Positions 55,366-64,000 of a stretch of DNA of 64,000 nt are shown here, one piece after another. Origin of the DNA: Allobranchiibius huperziae (GTDB taxonomy: Bacteria > Actinomycetota > Actinomycetes > Actinomycetales > Dermatophilaceae); the NCBI RefSeq assembly GCF_013410455.1, contig NZ_JACCFW010000001.1, forward strand, positions 388,929 to 452,928, in the 5' to 3' direction. Below the pieces are notes generated by a model that saw only the letters and a list, made by a program, of their open reading frames with translations, was not told the DNA's origin and ran no database searches. How positions within the stretch are numbered: position 1 is the first letter of the stretch; every line of letters starts with the position of its first letter. Both the position numbers and the translations under genes were made by a program.

Positions 55366-56235
55366 TTAGGACGCGCTGCCGGCCCGCGCCAGGACGGCGT
55401 CGGCGACGACCTGCGGCTGCAGCTCGGGCACCCAGTGGTTCTCGTCCACCTCGACGAATCGGTAGTCGGCAGAGACGTAGTCGGCCGTCTTCTCCGCCGC
55501 GGCCCTCCCGAGCGCCGCGTCGCGGGCACCCCAGACGAAGGTGGTCGGCACGGCGATCCGCCGGTCGGGTCGCGGAGCGCTCGAGGGCGACTTCTTCTTC
55601 CCCGGCAGCATGCTCTGGCGCATCGCCTTGCTGGCCGGCATCGCGCGATACCAGCCGAGCGGGCCGGTGAGGCTCTGCGGCGTCGGGAAGCGGGCGACGT
55701 ACGCCGCGGCGCGCTCCTTGGGCATCCCGAGCGCGCGGTAGATGCCGAAGAGCCGCTTGTGGGTGAGACGTTCGGCGAGCCACGGCACCTGGAAACCGAG
55801 CATGTACGCGCTCTTTCGCGCCTGGTCGCCGTGCCGGAACGCCCACGCCATCGCCTTCGGGTGCGGGGTCGAGCAGACAGTCAGGGACTCCAGCCGGTCG
55901 GGATGCCGCCCGGCCATCGCCCACGCGACCGCCCCGCCCCAGTCGTGGCCCACCAGGTGCACCCGCTGCGCGCCGCTCGCGTCGATCAGGGCGAGCGTGT
56001 CGCCGAGCAGCTTCTCCAGCGTGTACGACGAGCGGCCGTCAGGGGTCGCACGCGGGGAGTAGCCGCGCTGGTCCGGCGCCAGGGTGCGCAGGCCGGCGTC
56101 GTTCAGTAGCGGGGTCACCTCGTCCCACGCGGTGCGGTCCTGTGGGAAGCCGTGCAGCAGCACCACCACCGGGCCGTCGGCCGGGCCGCGGTCGGTGACG
56201 TCGAAGGTCAACCCGTCATGGGTGAAGGTGTCCAT
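55366..56235 (-). CDS. Alpha/beta hydrolase, epoxide hydrolase / haloalkane dehalogenase-like
   Basis: 289 residues from the ATG at 56235; a TTG four codons earlier is less likely. The oxyanion HGF motif is VVVLLHGFPQDRTAWDEV. The nucleophile elbow GHDWGG has Asp (residue 98) instead of Ser, as in epoxide hydrolases and dehalogenases. FVWGARDAALG carries the acid, and NHWVPELQP the catalytic His near residue 265. The cap domain is complete. It is divergent from the MFS transporter gene. Substrate unknown. Confidence 0.87.
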   Translation of the reverse strand: MDTFTHDGLTFDVTDRGPADGPVVVLLHGFPQDRTAWDEVTPLLNDAGLRTLAPDQRGYSPRATPDGRSSYTLEKLLGDTLALIDASGAQRVHLVGHDWGGAVAWAMAGRHPDRLESLTVCSTPHPKAMAWAFRHGDQARKSAYMLGFQVPWLAERLTHKRLFGIYRALGMPKERAAAYVARFPTPQSLTGPLGWYRAMPASKAMRQSMLPGKKKSPSSAPRPDRRIAVPTTFVWGARDAALGRAAAEKTADYVSADYRFVEVDENHWVPELQPQVVADAVLARAGSAS

Positions 56236-56294
56236 GCCCCCACCCAACCGCCTCGACGGCGTCGGGGGAAAGTCGCGCTGAGAGAATCGCTCCC

Positions 56295-57605
56295 GTGACC
56301 GACCCGACGCTGCGCTACCCGATCGGCGGACGTCGCGCGTACGCCGTGTGGGCGGGCGGTCTCGCCATCTACGTGCTGGCCGTCTTCAACCGCAGCTCCC
56401 TCGGGGTCGCCGGGCTGATCGCCGCGCACCGCTTCCACATCAGCTCCGCGCAGCTGGCGACCTTCGTGATGGTGCAGCTCGGGGTGTACGCCGCCATGCA
56501 GGTGCCGGTCGGCGCGCTCCTGGACCGGGTCGGCTCCAAGGTGCTGCTGTCGGTCGGCGTGGTGCTGATGAGCCTGGCGCAGCTGGCGTTCGCCTTCGCG
56601 CACTCCTTCGCGGTCGGGATCATCGCGCGGGTCTTCGTCGGCATGGGCGACGCCATGACCTTCGTGTCCGTGCTGCGGCTGGTCGCGCTCTGGATACCGC
56701 CGGCGCGAACACCCCTGGTAACGCAGATGACCGGCGTCATCGGTCAGCTCGGAGCGCTCGCGGCGGCGACGCCGCTGGTGGCCGTGCTGCGCGGGTACGG
56801 CTGGGAGACGAGCTTCCTCATCGCCTCGGCCACCGGCCTCGTCCTCGGGGTGGTGATGGTCCTGGTGGTGAAGGACACGCCGTACGCCGCCGCGGAGCGC
56901 ACCGAGCTGAAGCTGCGTGCGGTGGCGCGGGCCGTGCGTCTGTCGTGGCGTGAGCCGGGCACCCGCCTCGGCCTGTGGTGCCACTTCACGCTGCCGTTCT
57001 CCAGCAACCTCTTCACGATGATCTGGGGATTCCCGTTCCTCACCCGCGGCGAAGGCCTCAGCTCCGGCGCGGCGAGCCTGCTGCTGTCGCTGATGGTGAT
57101 CGTGTCGCTCATCACCAGTCCGCTGCTCGGGATCTACCTCGGCCGGTTCCCCTACTCTCGCTCCACGCTGGTGCTGGGAGCGCTCGGCGCCATCGTCGCG
57201 GTGTGGACCGCGGTGCTGCTGTGGCACGGGCGAGCGCCGCTGTGGCTGCTGATCGTCCTCGTCGCGGTGACCGCCGTCGGGTCGCCCGGCTCGATGATCG
57301 GCTTCGATCTCGCGCGCAGCTTCAACCCGCTGGAGCGGATCCGCAGCGCCACCGGCATCGTCAACGTCGGCGGGTTCGCAGCCTCACTGGCCGCGGTCTT
57401 CGCCGTCGGGCTGGTGCTGGACCGGATCTGCCCGGGCGGACCGTCGGCGTACACGACCGCCGGTTTCCAAGGTGCGCTGTCGGTGCAGTACGCCGGGTGG
57501 GCGCTTGGGATCGCGATGATCGTGCGCTATCGCCGCAAGACCCGCGCCGTCGTGCACGGCGACGTGGACCAGTGGGCGCATCTCCTGCCCGCTCGCCACC
57601 GCTAG
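56295..57605 (+). CDS. Major facilitator superfamily transporter
   Basis: 436 residues from a GTG, with about twelve transmembrane helices. MFS signature A between helices 2 and 3 is visible as VPVGALLDRVGSKVLLSVG. Other helices include VWAGGLAIYVLAVFNRSSLG and LWLLIVLVAVTAVGSPGSMI. It resembles the nitrate/organic-anion-like MFS group with NRSSLGVAG near the N-terminus. Substrate unknown. It is convergent with ppa across a strong hairpin. Confidence 0.88.
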   Translation: MTDPTLRYPIGGRRAYAVWAGGLAIYVLAVFNRSSLGVAGLIAAHRFHISSAQLATFVMVQLGVYAAMQVPVGALLDRVGSKVLLSVGVVLMSLAQLAFAFAHSFAVGIIARVFVGMGDAMTFVSVLRLVALWIPPARTPLVTQMTGVIGQLGALAAATPLVAVLRGYGWETSFLIASATGLVLGVVMVLVVKDTPYAAAERTELKLRAVARAVRLSWREPGTRLGLWCHFTLPFSSNLFTMIWGFPFLTRGEGLSSGAASLLLSLMVIVSLITSPLLGIYLGRFPYSRSTLVLGALGAIVAVWTAVLLWHGRAPLWLLIVLVAVTAVGSPGSMIGFDLARSFNPLERIRSATGIVNVGGFAASLAAVFAVGLVLDRICPGGPSAYTTAGFQGALSVQYAGWALGIAMIVRYRRKTRAVVHGDVDQWAHLLPARHR

Positions 57606-57625
57606 ACCCTGACCTGCGAACAATG

Positions 57626-57665
57626 GGGGGTACGTGCGCGCCCGATCGAGCGCGCACGTACCCCC
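57626..57665. terminator. Perfect 16-bp hairpin between convergent MFS and ppa genes
   Basis: GGGGGTACGTGCGCGC (57626-57641) pairs exactly with GCGCGCACGTACCCCC (57650-57665) across an 8-base loop. It lies 20 bases after the MFS stop and 14 before the ppa stop, so it probably serves both transcripts. It has no T-tract, as is common in high-GC actinobacteria. Confidence 0.75.
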
Positions 57666-57679
57666 GATGTCGTGGCGGG

Positions 57680-58270
57680 TCAGCTCTCGGGCTGGGCCGC
57701 CTGCGAGCCGTCGCCGGCGCGGTCGATGCCGTGCGCGGTCTCGCCCGCCGCGTGGCCCGGCATCGCCCAGCGAGCGGTCGTCACGCCCTCGGCCTTCGCC
57801 TTGTCGAGCGCACCCTGCACGACCTTGTCGGCCTCCTCGACGCCGATCCAGTGCGCACCCTCCTCGACGCTCTTGCCGGGCTCGAGCGCCTTGTAGGTCT
57901 CGAAGAAGTGCTGCACCTCCTTCAGCAGGAAGTCGCTGACGTCGCCCAGGTCCTTGACGCCGTCCTGGCGCGGGTCGCCCGCGGGCACGCAGAGGATCTT
58001 GTCGTCGCCGCCGGCCTCGTCGACCATCCGGAAGACGCCGATCGCGCGGGCGCGCACGACGCACCCCGGGAACGTCGGCTGGTCCAGCAGCACGAGCGCG
58101 TCCAGCGGGTCGCCGTCCTCACCGAGGGTGTCCTCGATGTAGCCGTAGTCCGAGGGGTAACTCATCGCGGTGAACAGCAACCGGTCCAGCCGGATGCGCC
58201 CCGTCTCGTGGTCGACCTCGTACTTGTTACGGGTGCCACGGGGGATCTCGATGGTGACGTCGAACTCCAT
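57680..58270 (-). CDS. ppa: Inorganic pyrophosphatase
   Basis: Hydrolyses pyrophosphate to phosphate, driving biosynthetic reactions. Family I enzyme of 196 residues: [20 protein letters not shown] at the N-terminus, [24 protein letters not shown] with the metal-binding aspartates, and [22 protein letters not shown]. The C-terminal 25 residues (from about [10 protein letters not shown]) are a polar extension beyond the core. It appears monocistronic and is convergent with the MFS gene. Confidence 0.97.
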   Translation of the reverse strand: MEFDVTIEIPRGTRNKYEVDHETGRIRLDRLLFTAMSYPSDYGYIEDTLGEDGDPLDALVLLDQPTFPGCVVRARAIGVFRMVDEAGGDDKILCVPAGDPRQDGVKDLGDVSDFLLKEVQHFFETYKALEPGKSVEEGAHWIGVEEADKVVQGALDKAKAEGVTTARWAMPGHAAGETAHGIDRAGDGSQAAQPES

Positions 58271-58363
58271 GCGACTTCCTCGAATCTTCGGGTGTGATGA
58301 TGTCTGCGGCAGGCAGTCTCCCGCACCCGCGGGCCGATCGCGAAACGCCTGCGTGACGAGGGG

Positions 58364-59791
58364 GTGAGGATGCGCCGTTCCGGCAAGGTCGGGCTCGCCG
58401 CAGGGGGAGTCGTGGCCGCGTTGGCGGCGTACGCCACCCTCGACGTGTACGACGTGGTGCCCGGCGTCCTCACCCGTGCCGCGGCCACCCGGCCCGCCGT
58501 GCCCGTGCCGGGCCGATCGACCGTCGGTCCGTCGGTCGCCCCGCCGCGCGCGCCGACCGCACCCGACGTCGCCGGCGTCGACACCGGACCGGAGCCGGGC
58601 GCCGCCTCCTTGAAGGCACGGATCCAGGCCGCACAGAAGGCCGTCGGCCTCACGTCCAAGGTCACCATGACCGTGCGCGACGCGACGACCGGCACCGACC
58701 TCTACGACCAGGGCGCGGGCACCGCGATGACGCCCGCCTCGACCACCAAACTACTGACCGCCTGGGCGATCTCGCACACCCTCCCTCTCGAGGGGACGTT
58801 CACCACGAAGGTCGTCTCGGCCGCTCCCGGATCCATGGTGCTGGTGGCCGGCGGCGACACCTGCCTCAACCCGAAGGCGGGCAACCCGAACGCCGTGTGC
58901 GGTCGCGCCGGGGTCGGGGATCTCGCGACCCAGATCGCCGCCGGGCTGAAGAAGCAGGGACTCAACTCCGTGCGTCTCGCGTACGACGCGTCGTACGCCC
59001 CGGGGCCGGCGACGGCACCCGGGTGGGGACAGGACCTGCTCGACATGGGTTTCACCACCCGGATCGCGATGCTCGGGCTGTCGACGCAGCACGCGGAGAG
59101 CGGGCCCGCCGTCGCGAACCCCGACGCCAGCACGACCGCCGCGCTCGCAACAGCCCTGCGGGCCAAGGGAATCGCGGCGACCGTCGGTGCGCCGGCGACG
59201 GCTCCGGTCGGCGCGGCCACCGTGGCCTCGGTGCAGTCGGCGCCGCTGCTCGACCAGCTCGGTTACGCCCTGCAGGAGAGCGACAACGCGATGATCGAGT
59301 CGCTCGCCCGCCAGGCGGCGTACCGCTCGGGCACCCGGGCGGACTCCGAGGCGGCGCTGACCCGATGGCTGTTGGCGCGCCTGGCCGCCGGCGGGTTCGA
59401 TCTGACCGGCGTGAAGCTCGCCGATGTCTGCGGCCTCTCCGACGGCACCACCCTGACGGCCCGGTTGCTCGGCGATCTGCTGGTCGGGGCTACCTCGGGC
59501 AAGGACCCGCAGTTCGCCCCGGTGCTCACCCGGCTGGCCGTCGGCGGCTGGAGCGGCACCCTGGGCAACCGGTACGGCACTCCCGCGACGAGGGACGGCG
59601 CCGGATGGGTGCGCGCCAAGACCGGCAGCCTGCCGTCGGTGAACTCGCTGGCCGGCACCGTGCTCGACGTGCAGGGACGGCTCCTGGTCTTCGCGATCAT
59701 CAGCAACGGTCCGCAGCCGCAGGGACCCACGGGGGCCAGGGCGGCCCTCGACACGGTGGTCACCGCCATCCACGAATGCGGTTGCCCGTAG
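58364..59791 (+). CDS. dacB: D-alanyl-D-alanine carboxypeptidase/endopeptidase (PBP4 type)
   Basis: 475 residues from a GTG at 58364 (an ATG at 58370 is equally possible). An N-terminal hydrophobic helix ([20 protein letters not shown]) anchors or exports it, followed by a Pro-rich linker. The three penicillin-binding motifs are present: STTK (Ser near residue 126), SDN in [10 protein letters not shown], and KTG in AKTGSLPSV. It would trim or cleave peptidoglycan cross-links outside the membrane. It is divergent from ppa, as is often seen in actinobacteria where dacB precedes the metalloprotease-tilS-hpt group. Confidence 0.93.
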   Translation: MRMRRSGKVGLAAGGVVAALAAYATLDVYDVVPGVLTRAAATRPAVPVPGRSTVGPSVAPPRAPTAPDVAGVDTGPEPGAASLKARIQAAQKAVGLTSKVTMTVRDATTGTDLYDQGAGTAMTPASTTKLLTAWAISHTLPLEGTFTTKVVSAAPGSMVLVAGGDTCLNPKAGNPNAVCGRAGVGDLATQIAAGLKKQGLNSVRLAYDASYAPGPATAPGWGQDLLDMGFTTRIAMLGLSTQHAESGPAVANPDASTTAALATALRAKGIAATVGAPATAPVGAATVASVQSAPLLDQLGYALQESDNAMIESLARQAAYRSGTRADSEAALTRWLLARLAAGGFDLTGVKLADVCGLSDGTTLTARLLGDLLVGATSGKDPQFAPVLTRLAVGGWSGTLGNRYGTPATRDGAGWVRAKTGSLPSVNSLAGTVLDVQGRLLVFAIISNGPQPQGPTGARAALDTVVTAIHECGCP

Positions 59792-59830
59792 ACAGTCCGC
59801 GGTCACCTCGCAGTCGGGGGGCCACGTACG

Positions 59831-59898
59831 ACGCTGACGGCGTTCACGTTCGTTGACGGCGTTCTAACACCGTCAACGAACGCGAACGCCGTCAGCGT
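59831..59898. terminator. 29-bp-arm hairpin between convergent dacB and carboxylesterase genes
   Basis: Left arm 59831-59859 and right arm 59870-59898 pair with a single mismatch and a 10-base loop (CGTTCTAACA). Each arm holds the TGACGGCGTT core, and the left side has two copies of TGACGGCGTTC 19 bases apart (59835 and 59854), as in the 8547-8608 element. It is probably a bidirectional terminator and a member of a repeat family. Confidence 0.75.
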
Positions 59899-59919
59899 GC
59901 GGCACGACCGATCACGCGA

Positions 59920-61590
59920 TCAGTAGTGCGTGACCCTGTCCCAGAAACCGCACTGGTGCAGGGATGCGATCGACGCGGCCGGGCTCACCGAGCTGGACCC
60001 GGCGGGCCGCAGCTCCATCACCGGCTTCGAGTACGTCCGGTAGAGCGGCCACGCCGGGGTGTAGTCGGCCATCGGGTTGCCCGTGTGGGCGAAGTAGGTC
60101 CACTCCAGCAGCAGCTGGGTCTGCAGGGCCTTCTGGTTGGGATCCAGCTTGGAGGTGGCGAAGTGCACCAGTCCGTTGGTCTCGCTGTGCTGGGCGCCCA
60201 GGATCTCGGTCAGTCCCTCGCCTGCCGGGTTGTCGGCGTCGTCGTCGATGTCGGCGTACGTCGGGATGTAGCGCGACACCTTCGCGTCCGACTGCAGCAT
60301 CGGGCACACCGACGCCGAGTCGGCCATGATCGTGCGGTAGGCCACGAACGGCGAGGTGTAACGGATCAGCGGGTAGAGCCGCTCCACCGTCGCAGCGAGC
60401 CCGCCGAACTGCTCACGGACGAGCAGCCGGTACTGGGCCGGCGTCTCGGCCACGACCGGGTGCAGTCCGGGGGTGTTGGTGTAGACGCCGCCGTTGAACT
60501 CGTCGCGCCCGATGTCGGTGATGAGATCGACCTTGTTGACATGCCCGGTGGCGAACGCCTTGGCCGGGGACATGGTCAGCGTGGTGCCGTTGACGATCGG
60601 GCCGATCGTGCCTCCGGCGGTGGGCTCGACGAACTGCCCGCCCGCGGAGACCAGCTTGTCGACCGGGACCTTACGCAGGCACGCGGCGACGTCCGCCACA
60701 TCGCCGCAGCCGACCTTCTTCGCGTACTGCGCGCCGGTCCTCTGGGCCTGCGCCTCGGTGTAGTAGGTCGACTTGCAGTCGGCCTTCGACCACACGATGT
60801 TGTTCTGGTAGTTGTAGTAGCCGCTGACGCTGATCGCGTGCTGGAAGAGGCCCTTCGCGGTCGGCGAGGCGACCTGATCGCAGGTGCTGGCGCCGCCGGC
60901 CGACTCCCCGAACACGGTGACGTTGCCCGGGTCGCCGCCGAAGCGGGAGATGTTCTGCTTCACCCAGCGCAGCCCCGCCTGCTGATCCTGGATCCCGTAG
61001 TCGCCGGAGTGCGCGCCCAGCGCCTTGTCGGCGAGGAACCCCAGGATGCCGAGCCGGTAGTTCACGAAGACGTAGACGACCTTGCCGGTGCGCACCAGGT
61101 TGGAGCCGTCGTCGGTGCGGGCCTCGCCGAGGAAACCGCCACCGTGGATCTCGTACATCACCGGCAGCCGCTCGCCCGGCTTGGCGCCTGCCGGGATCTG
61201 CACCTTGACGTTGAGGCAGTCCTCGGTGGTGTTCGTCGTGGGAGGAGACCCGGGCGGGAACCCCGGGCTCGGACACTCCTGCACGGGAGTCGTCGACCGG
61301 ATGGTCGTGGTCCACGCCTTGTGCGGCACCGGAGCCTTCCAGCGCAGGTTCCCCACCGGCGCCGCGGCGTACGGGATGCCCTCGTACGTCGTCACCCCGT
61401 CGGCCGTCGTACCGCAGACGGCCCCCTTGGTCGTGTGGACCAGGGTGCCCGAGCTGCACGCGGGCGAACTGGTCGCGGCCGTGGCCGCGGGTGTCAGCGA
61501 CCCTGGAGCTGCTGCCGTCAGTGCCACGGCGGCCGCGATCGCGGCCGTACCGGCCAGGGCGGCGTGCACCGACCGTGCTGGAGTGTTCAT
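59920..61590 (-). CDS. Secreted type-B carboxylesterase/lipase
   Basis: 556 residues with a signal peptide (VHAALAGTAAIAAAVALTAA, cleavage near AATAATSS). The type-B signatures are present: EDCLNVKVQIPAG, the oxyanion EIHGGGFLGEA, and the nucleophile VTVFGESAGGAST with Ser near residue 230. The acid is probably in DIGRDEFNGG and the His in LGAQHSETNGL near residue 460. Several cysteines may form disulfides. It would hydrolyse carboxylic esters outside the cell. It is preceded by about 300 bases of intergenic DNA before the next plus-strand gene. Confidence 0.92.
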   Translation of the reverse strand: MNTPARSVHAALAGTAAIAAAVALTAAAPGSLTPAATAATSSPACSSGTLVHTTKGAVCGTTADGVTTYEGIPYAAAPVGNLRWKAPVPHKAWTTTIRSTTPVQECPSPGFPPGSPPTTNTTEDCLNVKVQIPAGAKPGERLPVMYEIHGGGFLGEARTDDGSNLVRTGKVVYVFVNYRLGILGFLADKALGAHSGDYGIQDQQAGLRWVKQNISRFGGDPGNVTVFGESAGGASTCDQVASPTAKGLFQHAISVSGYYNYQNNIVWSKADCKSTYYTEAQAQRTGAQYAKKVGCGDVADVAACLRKVPVDKLVSAGGQFVEPTAGGTIGPIVNGTTLTMSPAKAFATGHVNKVDLITDIGRDEFNGGVYTNTPGLHPVVAETPAQYRLLVREQFGGLAATVERLYPLIRYTSPFVAYRTIMADSASVCPMLQSDAKVSRYIPTYADIDDDADNPAGEGLTEILGAQHSETNGLVHFATSKLDPNQKALQTQLLLEWTYFAHTGNPMADYTPAWPLYRTYSKPVMELRPAGSSSVSPAASIASLHQCGFWDRVTHY

Positions 61591-61896
61591 GGGGTGACTC
61601 CTTCGAGATCAAGGTGTCGGCTCGGGGCGGGTCGGCACCGAAAAGGGGATGGCCCGACGGCCACCCCCGGCGAAAGATCGGTGAGCGATCTTTCAACCCG
61701 CCACTCTGCGCCGGGCGCCCGGATGTGGTCAAGATCACACTCGGGCCGTGCGAGCTGCGGTGTGTTCGAGGAGCGGATCGCGGCGACGCGACGGTGGCGG
61801 CGTTCGGCCTGGTCGACCGCGTTCGAGGACCGTCGACCGATGCGAACACCGGCAGGGAGGCCGCGTGCCGCGCAGCCGCGGCATACGGTTGAGGGC
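61591..61896. promoter_or_regulatory. Divergent promoter region of the carboxylesterase and metalloprotease genes
   Basis: The 306 bases between the divergent genes hold an inverted repeat CGAAAGATCG (61671-61680) followed closely by CGATCTTTCA (61686-61695), so GAAAGATCG and CGATCTTTC face each other across a short spacer. It lies about 90 bases upstream of the esterase start and could be an operator or hairpin. I see no coding signal or clear -35/-10 pair in the rest. Confidence 0.4.
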
Positions 61897-62949
61897 ATGG
61901 CCACTTCGGGACGCTCGTACGTCGACTGGGATCTCGCGCGCACGACCGGTCGACGGCTGGTGAGCGACGGCCCCGAGACCACCGCGAAGGATGCCGCGGC
62001 CGTCGTCGCGGATCTGCGCCAGGCCGCGGCGAATGCCGCGCAGCCGGTCGCCGACACCGCACGGATGGACACCGGCGGGGCCGCGCGGTCCGACGTCCAC
62101 GTGGTCGACCGCGGCGGGTGGATCGACGTGAACGTCGACTCGACCGCCGCGCTGCTCTCCCCGGTGCTGGAGAAGGTCACGGCCAAGAAGGCCGCCGGGC
62201 CCGTCGCGATCGCGGTCGGCGCGAAGATCACCGGCGCCCAGATCGGGGCGCTGCTCGGCTTCGTGGCGCCCAAGATCCTGGGCCAGTTCGACCTCGCGCC
62301 GGGCGGCCGCCCGAGCCTGCTGCTGGTCGCGCCCAACATCGTGTCCGTCGAGCGTGAGTTGGACGTCGACCCGACCGACTTCCGCAGCTGGGTGTGCCTG
62401 CACGAGGAGACCCACCGGGTGCAGTTCACCGCGGTGCCCTGGTTGCGCGGGCACGTCATCGACCGGTCCCGCGGGTTGATGACCGACCTGATGCCCGACC
62501 CGGATGACCTGCAGGAGCGGTTGCAGCACGCACTGAAGGCACTGCCCGACGCCGTACGAGGTGGCGGCAACGGCCTGATGGACCTGTTCACCACGGCCGA
62601 GCAGCGCGAGCAGTTGGCCTCGCTCACCGCCGTGATGTCGCTGCTCGAGGGGCACGCCGACGTGGTGATGGACGACGTCGGGCCGAAGGTCGTGCCGAGC
62701 GTGGCCGAGATCCGCCGCAAGTTCGACCAGCGGCGCAAGGGCGCCGGCGGCGTGGACCGGCTGCTGCGCCGTCTGCTCGGCCTGGAGGCCAAGATGCGCC
62801 AGTACCGCGACGGCGCGGTCTTCTGTCGCGCGGTCATCGACAAGGTCGGCGTCGACGGGTTCAACGCCGTGTGGTCCTCGCCGGACACCCTGCCCAGTGC
62901 CCGCGAGATCGAGGCACCCGCCGACTGGGTCGCCCGCGTGCACGGCTGA
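61897..62949 (+). CDS. Zinc-dependent metalloprotease (DUF2342 family)
   Basis: 350 residues from the ATG at 61897. A zinc protease motif HEETH (residues 169-173) lies in WVCLHEETHRVQFTAVPWLR, and a second conserved region is VMSLLEGHADVVMDDVGPKV, with the third zinc ligand likely in EGHAD. This family lies just upstream of tilS in many actinobacteria and was once linked to coenzyme F420 biosynthesis by name only. No signal peptide is present. It is followed by tilS after 18 bases, likely in one operon. Confidence 0.92.
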   Translation: MATSGRSYVDWDLARTTGRRLVSDGPETTAKDAAAVVADLRQAAANAAQPVADTARMDTGGAARSDVHVVDRGGWIDVNVDSTAALLSPVLEKVTAKKAAGPVAIAVGAKITGAQIGALLGFVAPKILGQFDLAPGGRPSLLLVAPNIVSVERELDVDPTDFRSWVCLHEETHRVQFTAVPWLRGHVIDRSRGLMTDLMPDPDDLQERLQHALKALPDAVRGGGNGLMDLFTTAEQREQLASLTAVMSLLEGHADVVMDDVGPKVVPSVAEIRRKFDQRRKGAGGVDRLLRRLLGLEAKMRQYRDGAVFCRAVIDKVGVDGFNAVWSSPDTLPSAREIEAPADWVARVHG

Positions 62950-62967
62950 GCACGTCCCCCGCACGAG

Positions 62968-63954
62968 ATGCCCGGCCCGCACCCCGCCGTCGCCGCGACC
63001 CGCCTCGCCGTACGACGAGCCGTCGCCGACGCACCCGCCGGGAGCCTGGTGCTGGTCGCCTGCTCCGGTGGGGCCGATTCCCTGTCGCTGGCGGCAGCGG
63101 CGGCGTTCGAGCTGCCCAAGCAGGGTCTGCGGGCCGGCGCCGTGGTGGTCGACCACGGGCTGCAGGCCGGCTCGGCCCAGGTGGCGCGGACCGCGGCCGA
63201 CCACTGCCATGCGCTCGGCCTCGACCCGGTCGATGTGATCCGCGTCGAGGTCACGACCGCCGACGGTGACGGCCCCGAGGCAGCGGCCCGCGCGGCGCGG
63301 CACGCGGCGTTCAGGGCCGCGCTCCTGCGCCACGACGCCACCCGGCTGCTGCTCGGCCACACGCGCGACGACCAGGCCGAGACCGTGCTGCTGCGGCTGG
63401 CACGCGGGTCGGGCACCCGCGCCCTCGCCGGGATGGCGGCCGACGGGCCGGGGCCGCTCCGGCGGCCGTTCCTCCTGAGCGTTGGAAGGGCCCAGACGCG
63501 CGCTGCCTGTGCAGCACTGGACCTGCCGTGGTGGGACGACCCGCACAACGAGGACCCCCGCTTCACCCGCGTCCGGGCCCGCCGCGCGCTGCAGCTCCTG
63601 CAGGACGACCTCGGACCGGGCCTGACCGACAACCTGGTCCGCACCGCGACCTTGGCCCGGCAGGACGCCGACCACCTCGACGCGCTCGCGGCGGTCGAAG
63701 CCCAGGCCCTCGGTGAATCTCCCTGGCACGTAAAGGATCTGGAGTCGCTCCCGGACGCGTTGCGCACACGCGTCTGGCGGCTGCTGATGGCCCGCGCCGG
63801 CGCGACCGCCGCGGATGTGGCCGCCGTGCACGTGGCGTCGCTCGATGAGTTGGTGACGCGGTGGCGCGGACAGGGAGCGGTCGACATACCAGGTGGCCTG
63901 CGGGTGGCTCGACGTGAGCGGCTGATCGAGGTCGCGCCCCGTCCGGTTGAATAG
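62968..63954 (+). CDS. tilS: tRNA(Ile)-lysidine synthase
   Basis: Modifies the C34 of the CAU-anticodon tRNA-Ile to lysidine using ATP and lysine, so that it reads AUA. 328 residues with the PP-loop ACSGGADSLSLAAAA (SGGADS near residues 33-38) and the family patterns VVVDHGLQAGS, LLLGHTRDDQAETVLLRLARGSG and PHNEDPRFTRVRARR. The C-terminal domain is short, as in other actinobacteria. It is followed by hpt after four bases, the conserved tilS-hpt-ftsH order. Confidence 0.95.
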   Translation: MPGPHPAVAATRLAVRRAVADAPAGSLVLVACSGGADSLSLAAAAAFELPKQGLRAGAVVVDHGLQAGSAQVARTAADHCHALGLDPVDVIRVEVTTADGDGPEAAARAARHAAFRAALLRHDATRLLLGHTRDDQAETVLLRLARGSGTRALAGMAADGPGPLRRPFLLSVGRAQTRAACAALDLPWWDDPHNEDPRFTRVRARRALQLLQDDLGPGLTDNLVRTATLARQDADHLDALAAVEAQALGESPWHVKDLESLPDALRTRVWRLLMARAGATAADVAAVHVASLDELVTRWRGQGAVDIPGGLRVARRERLIEVAPRPVE

Positions 63955-63958
63955 CGCC

Positions 63959-64000
63959 ATGGATGCATCGGACGCCGGCACCGACCTGGACCACGTGCTC
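63959..64000 (+). CDS. hpt: Hypoxanthine phosphoribosyltransferase, N-terminal start only (partial)
   Basis: An ATG at 63959, four bases after the tilS stop, opens MDASDAGTDLDHVL, cut by the end of the window. The 14 residues fit the N-terminus of actinobacterial Hpt (purine salvage), and the place after tilS is the usual one. Identity rests mainly on gene order. Confidence 0.65.
   Translation, partial: MDASDAGTDLDHVL

Noticed and set aside
59926-61896. Long plus-strand extension in front of the metalloprotease gene
   Set aside because: It is antisense to the carboxylesterase gene; the family N-terminus starts at the ATG at 61897.
61735-63981. Two long minus-strand frames opposite the metalloprotease and tilS
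   Set aside because: They have no recognisable domain and mirror two well-supported genes.

Overview
The window is high-GC DNA with actinobacterial gene content. The evidence is a TopA with a lysine-rich tail, the order topA-tmk-holB, the order metalloprotease-tilS-hpt, RskA-type anti-sigma regulation and many GTG starts. A Micrococcales genome, possibly close to Dermacoccaceae, fits, but no rRNA or species marker is present, so the family is a guess.

Layout. 1-8.7 kb is core chromosome: the end of a methyltransferase gene, topA, an alcohol dehydrogenase, a lipoprotein, tmk-holB and a TAP-like hydrolase, ending at tRNA-Thr(CGT). From 8.8 to about 37.5 kb lies an accessory island that by eye is less GC-biased. 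It holds a broken lipoprotein gene, an unknown glycine-rich protein, an ISL3-family transposase remnant, and a complete type 1 BREX operon on the minus strand (brxA-brxB-brxC-pglX-pglZ-brxL). Divergent from BREX is an AddB/AddA-like nuclease-helicase pair whose second gene carries a 1-nt frameshift. A stretch of small or decayed ORFs follows, then a cluster of YbjN-like (peptide-binding chaperone-like) proteins, then a macro-like/SIR2 fusion gene translationally coupled to a small unknown gene. The last two modules have the look of uncharacterised conflict or defence systems.

37.5-64 kb returns to chromosome-like genes: a LysR regulator divergent from a seven-bladed propeller lectin, a phytanoyl-CoA dioxygenase divergent from a LacI regulator around a perfect operator palindrome, an ECF sigma/anti-sigma pair with a divergent secreted protein, a quinone-reductase-like enzyme, a cytochrome b/molybdopterin oxidoreductase pair, a threonine aldolase-like enzyme, a DEAD-box helicase, a phytoene desaturase-like oxidoreductase, a GAF-LuxR regulator, an epoxide hydrolase-like enzyme, an MFS transporter, ppa, a PBP4-type carboxypeptidase, a type-B carboxylesterase, a zinc metalloprotease, tilS and the start of hpt.

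Several convergent gene pairs are separated by strong palindromes. Two dispersed repeat families are visible: a 69-bp element at about 3.3 and 52.3 kb, and a palindrome family built on a 19-nt-period repeat at about 8.6 and 59.8 kb. In the island the BREX genes would act together (PglX methylation, BrxC/BrxL ATPases, PglZ phosphatase-like protein, BrxA/BrxB accessories). The neighbouring modules are inferred to be defence-related from domains and location only.
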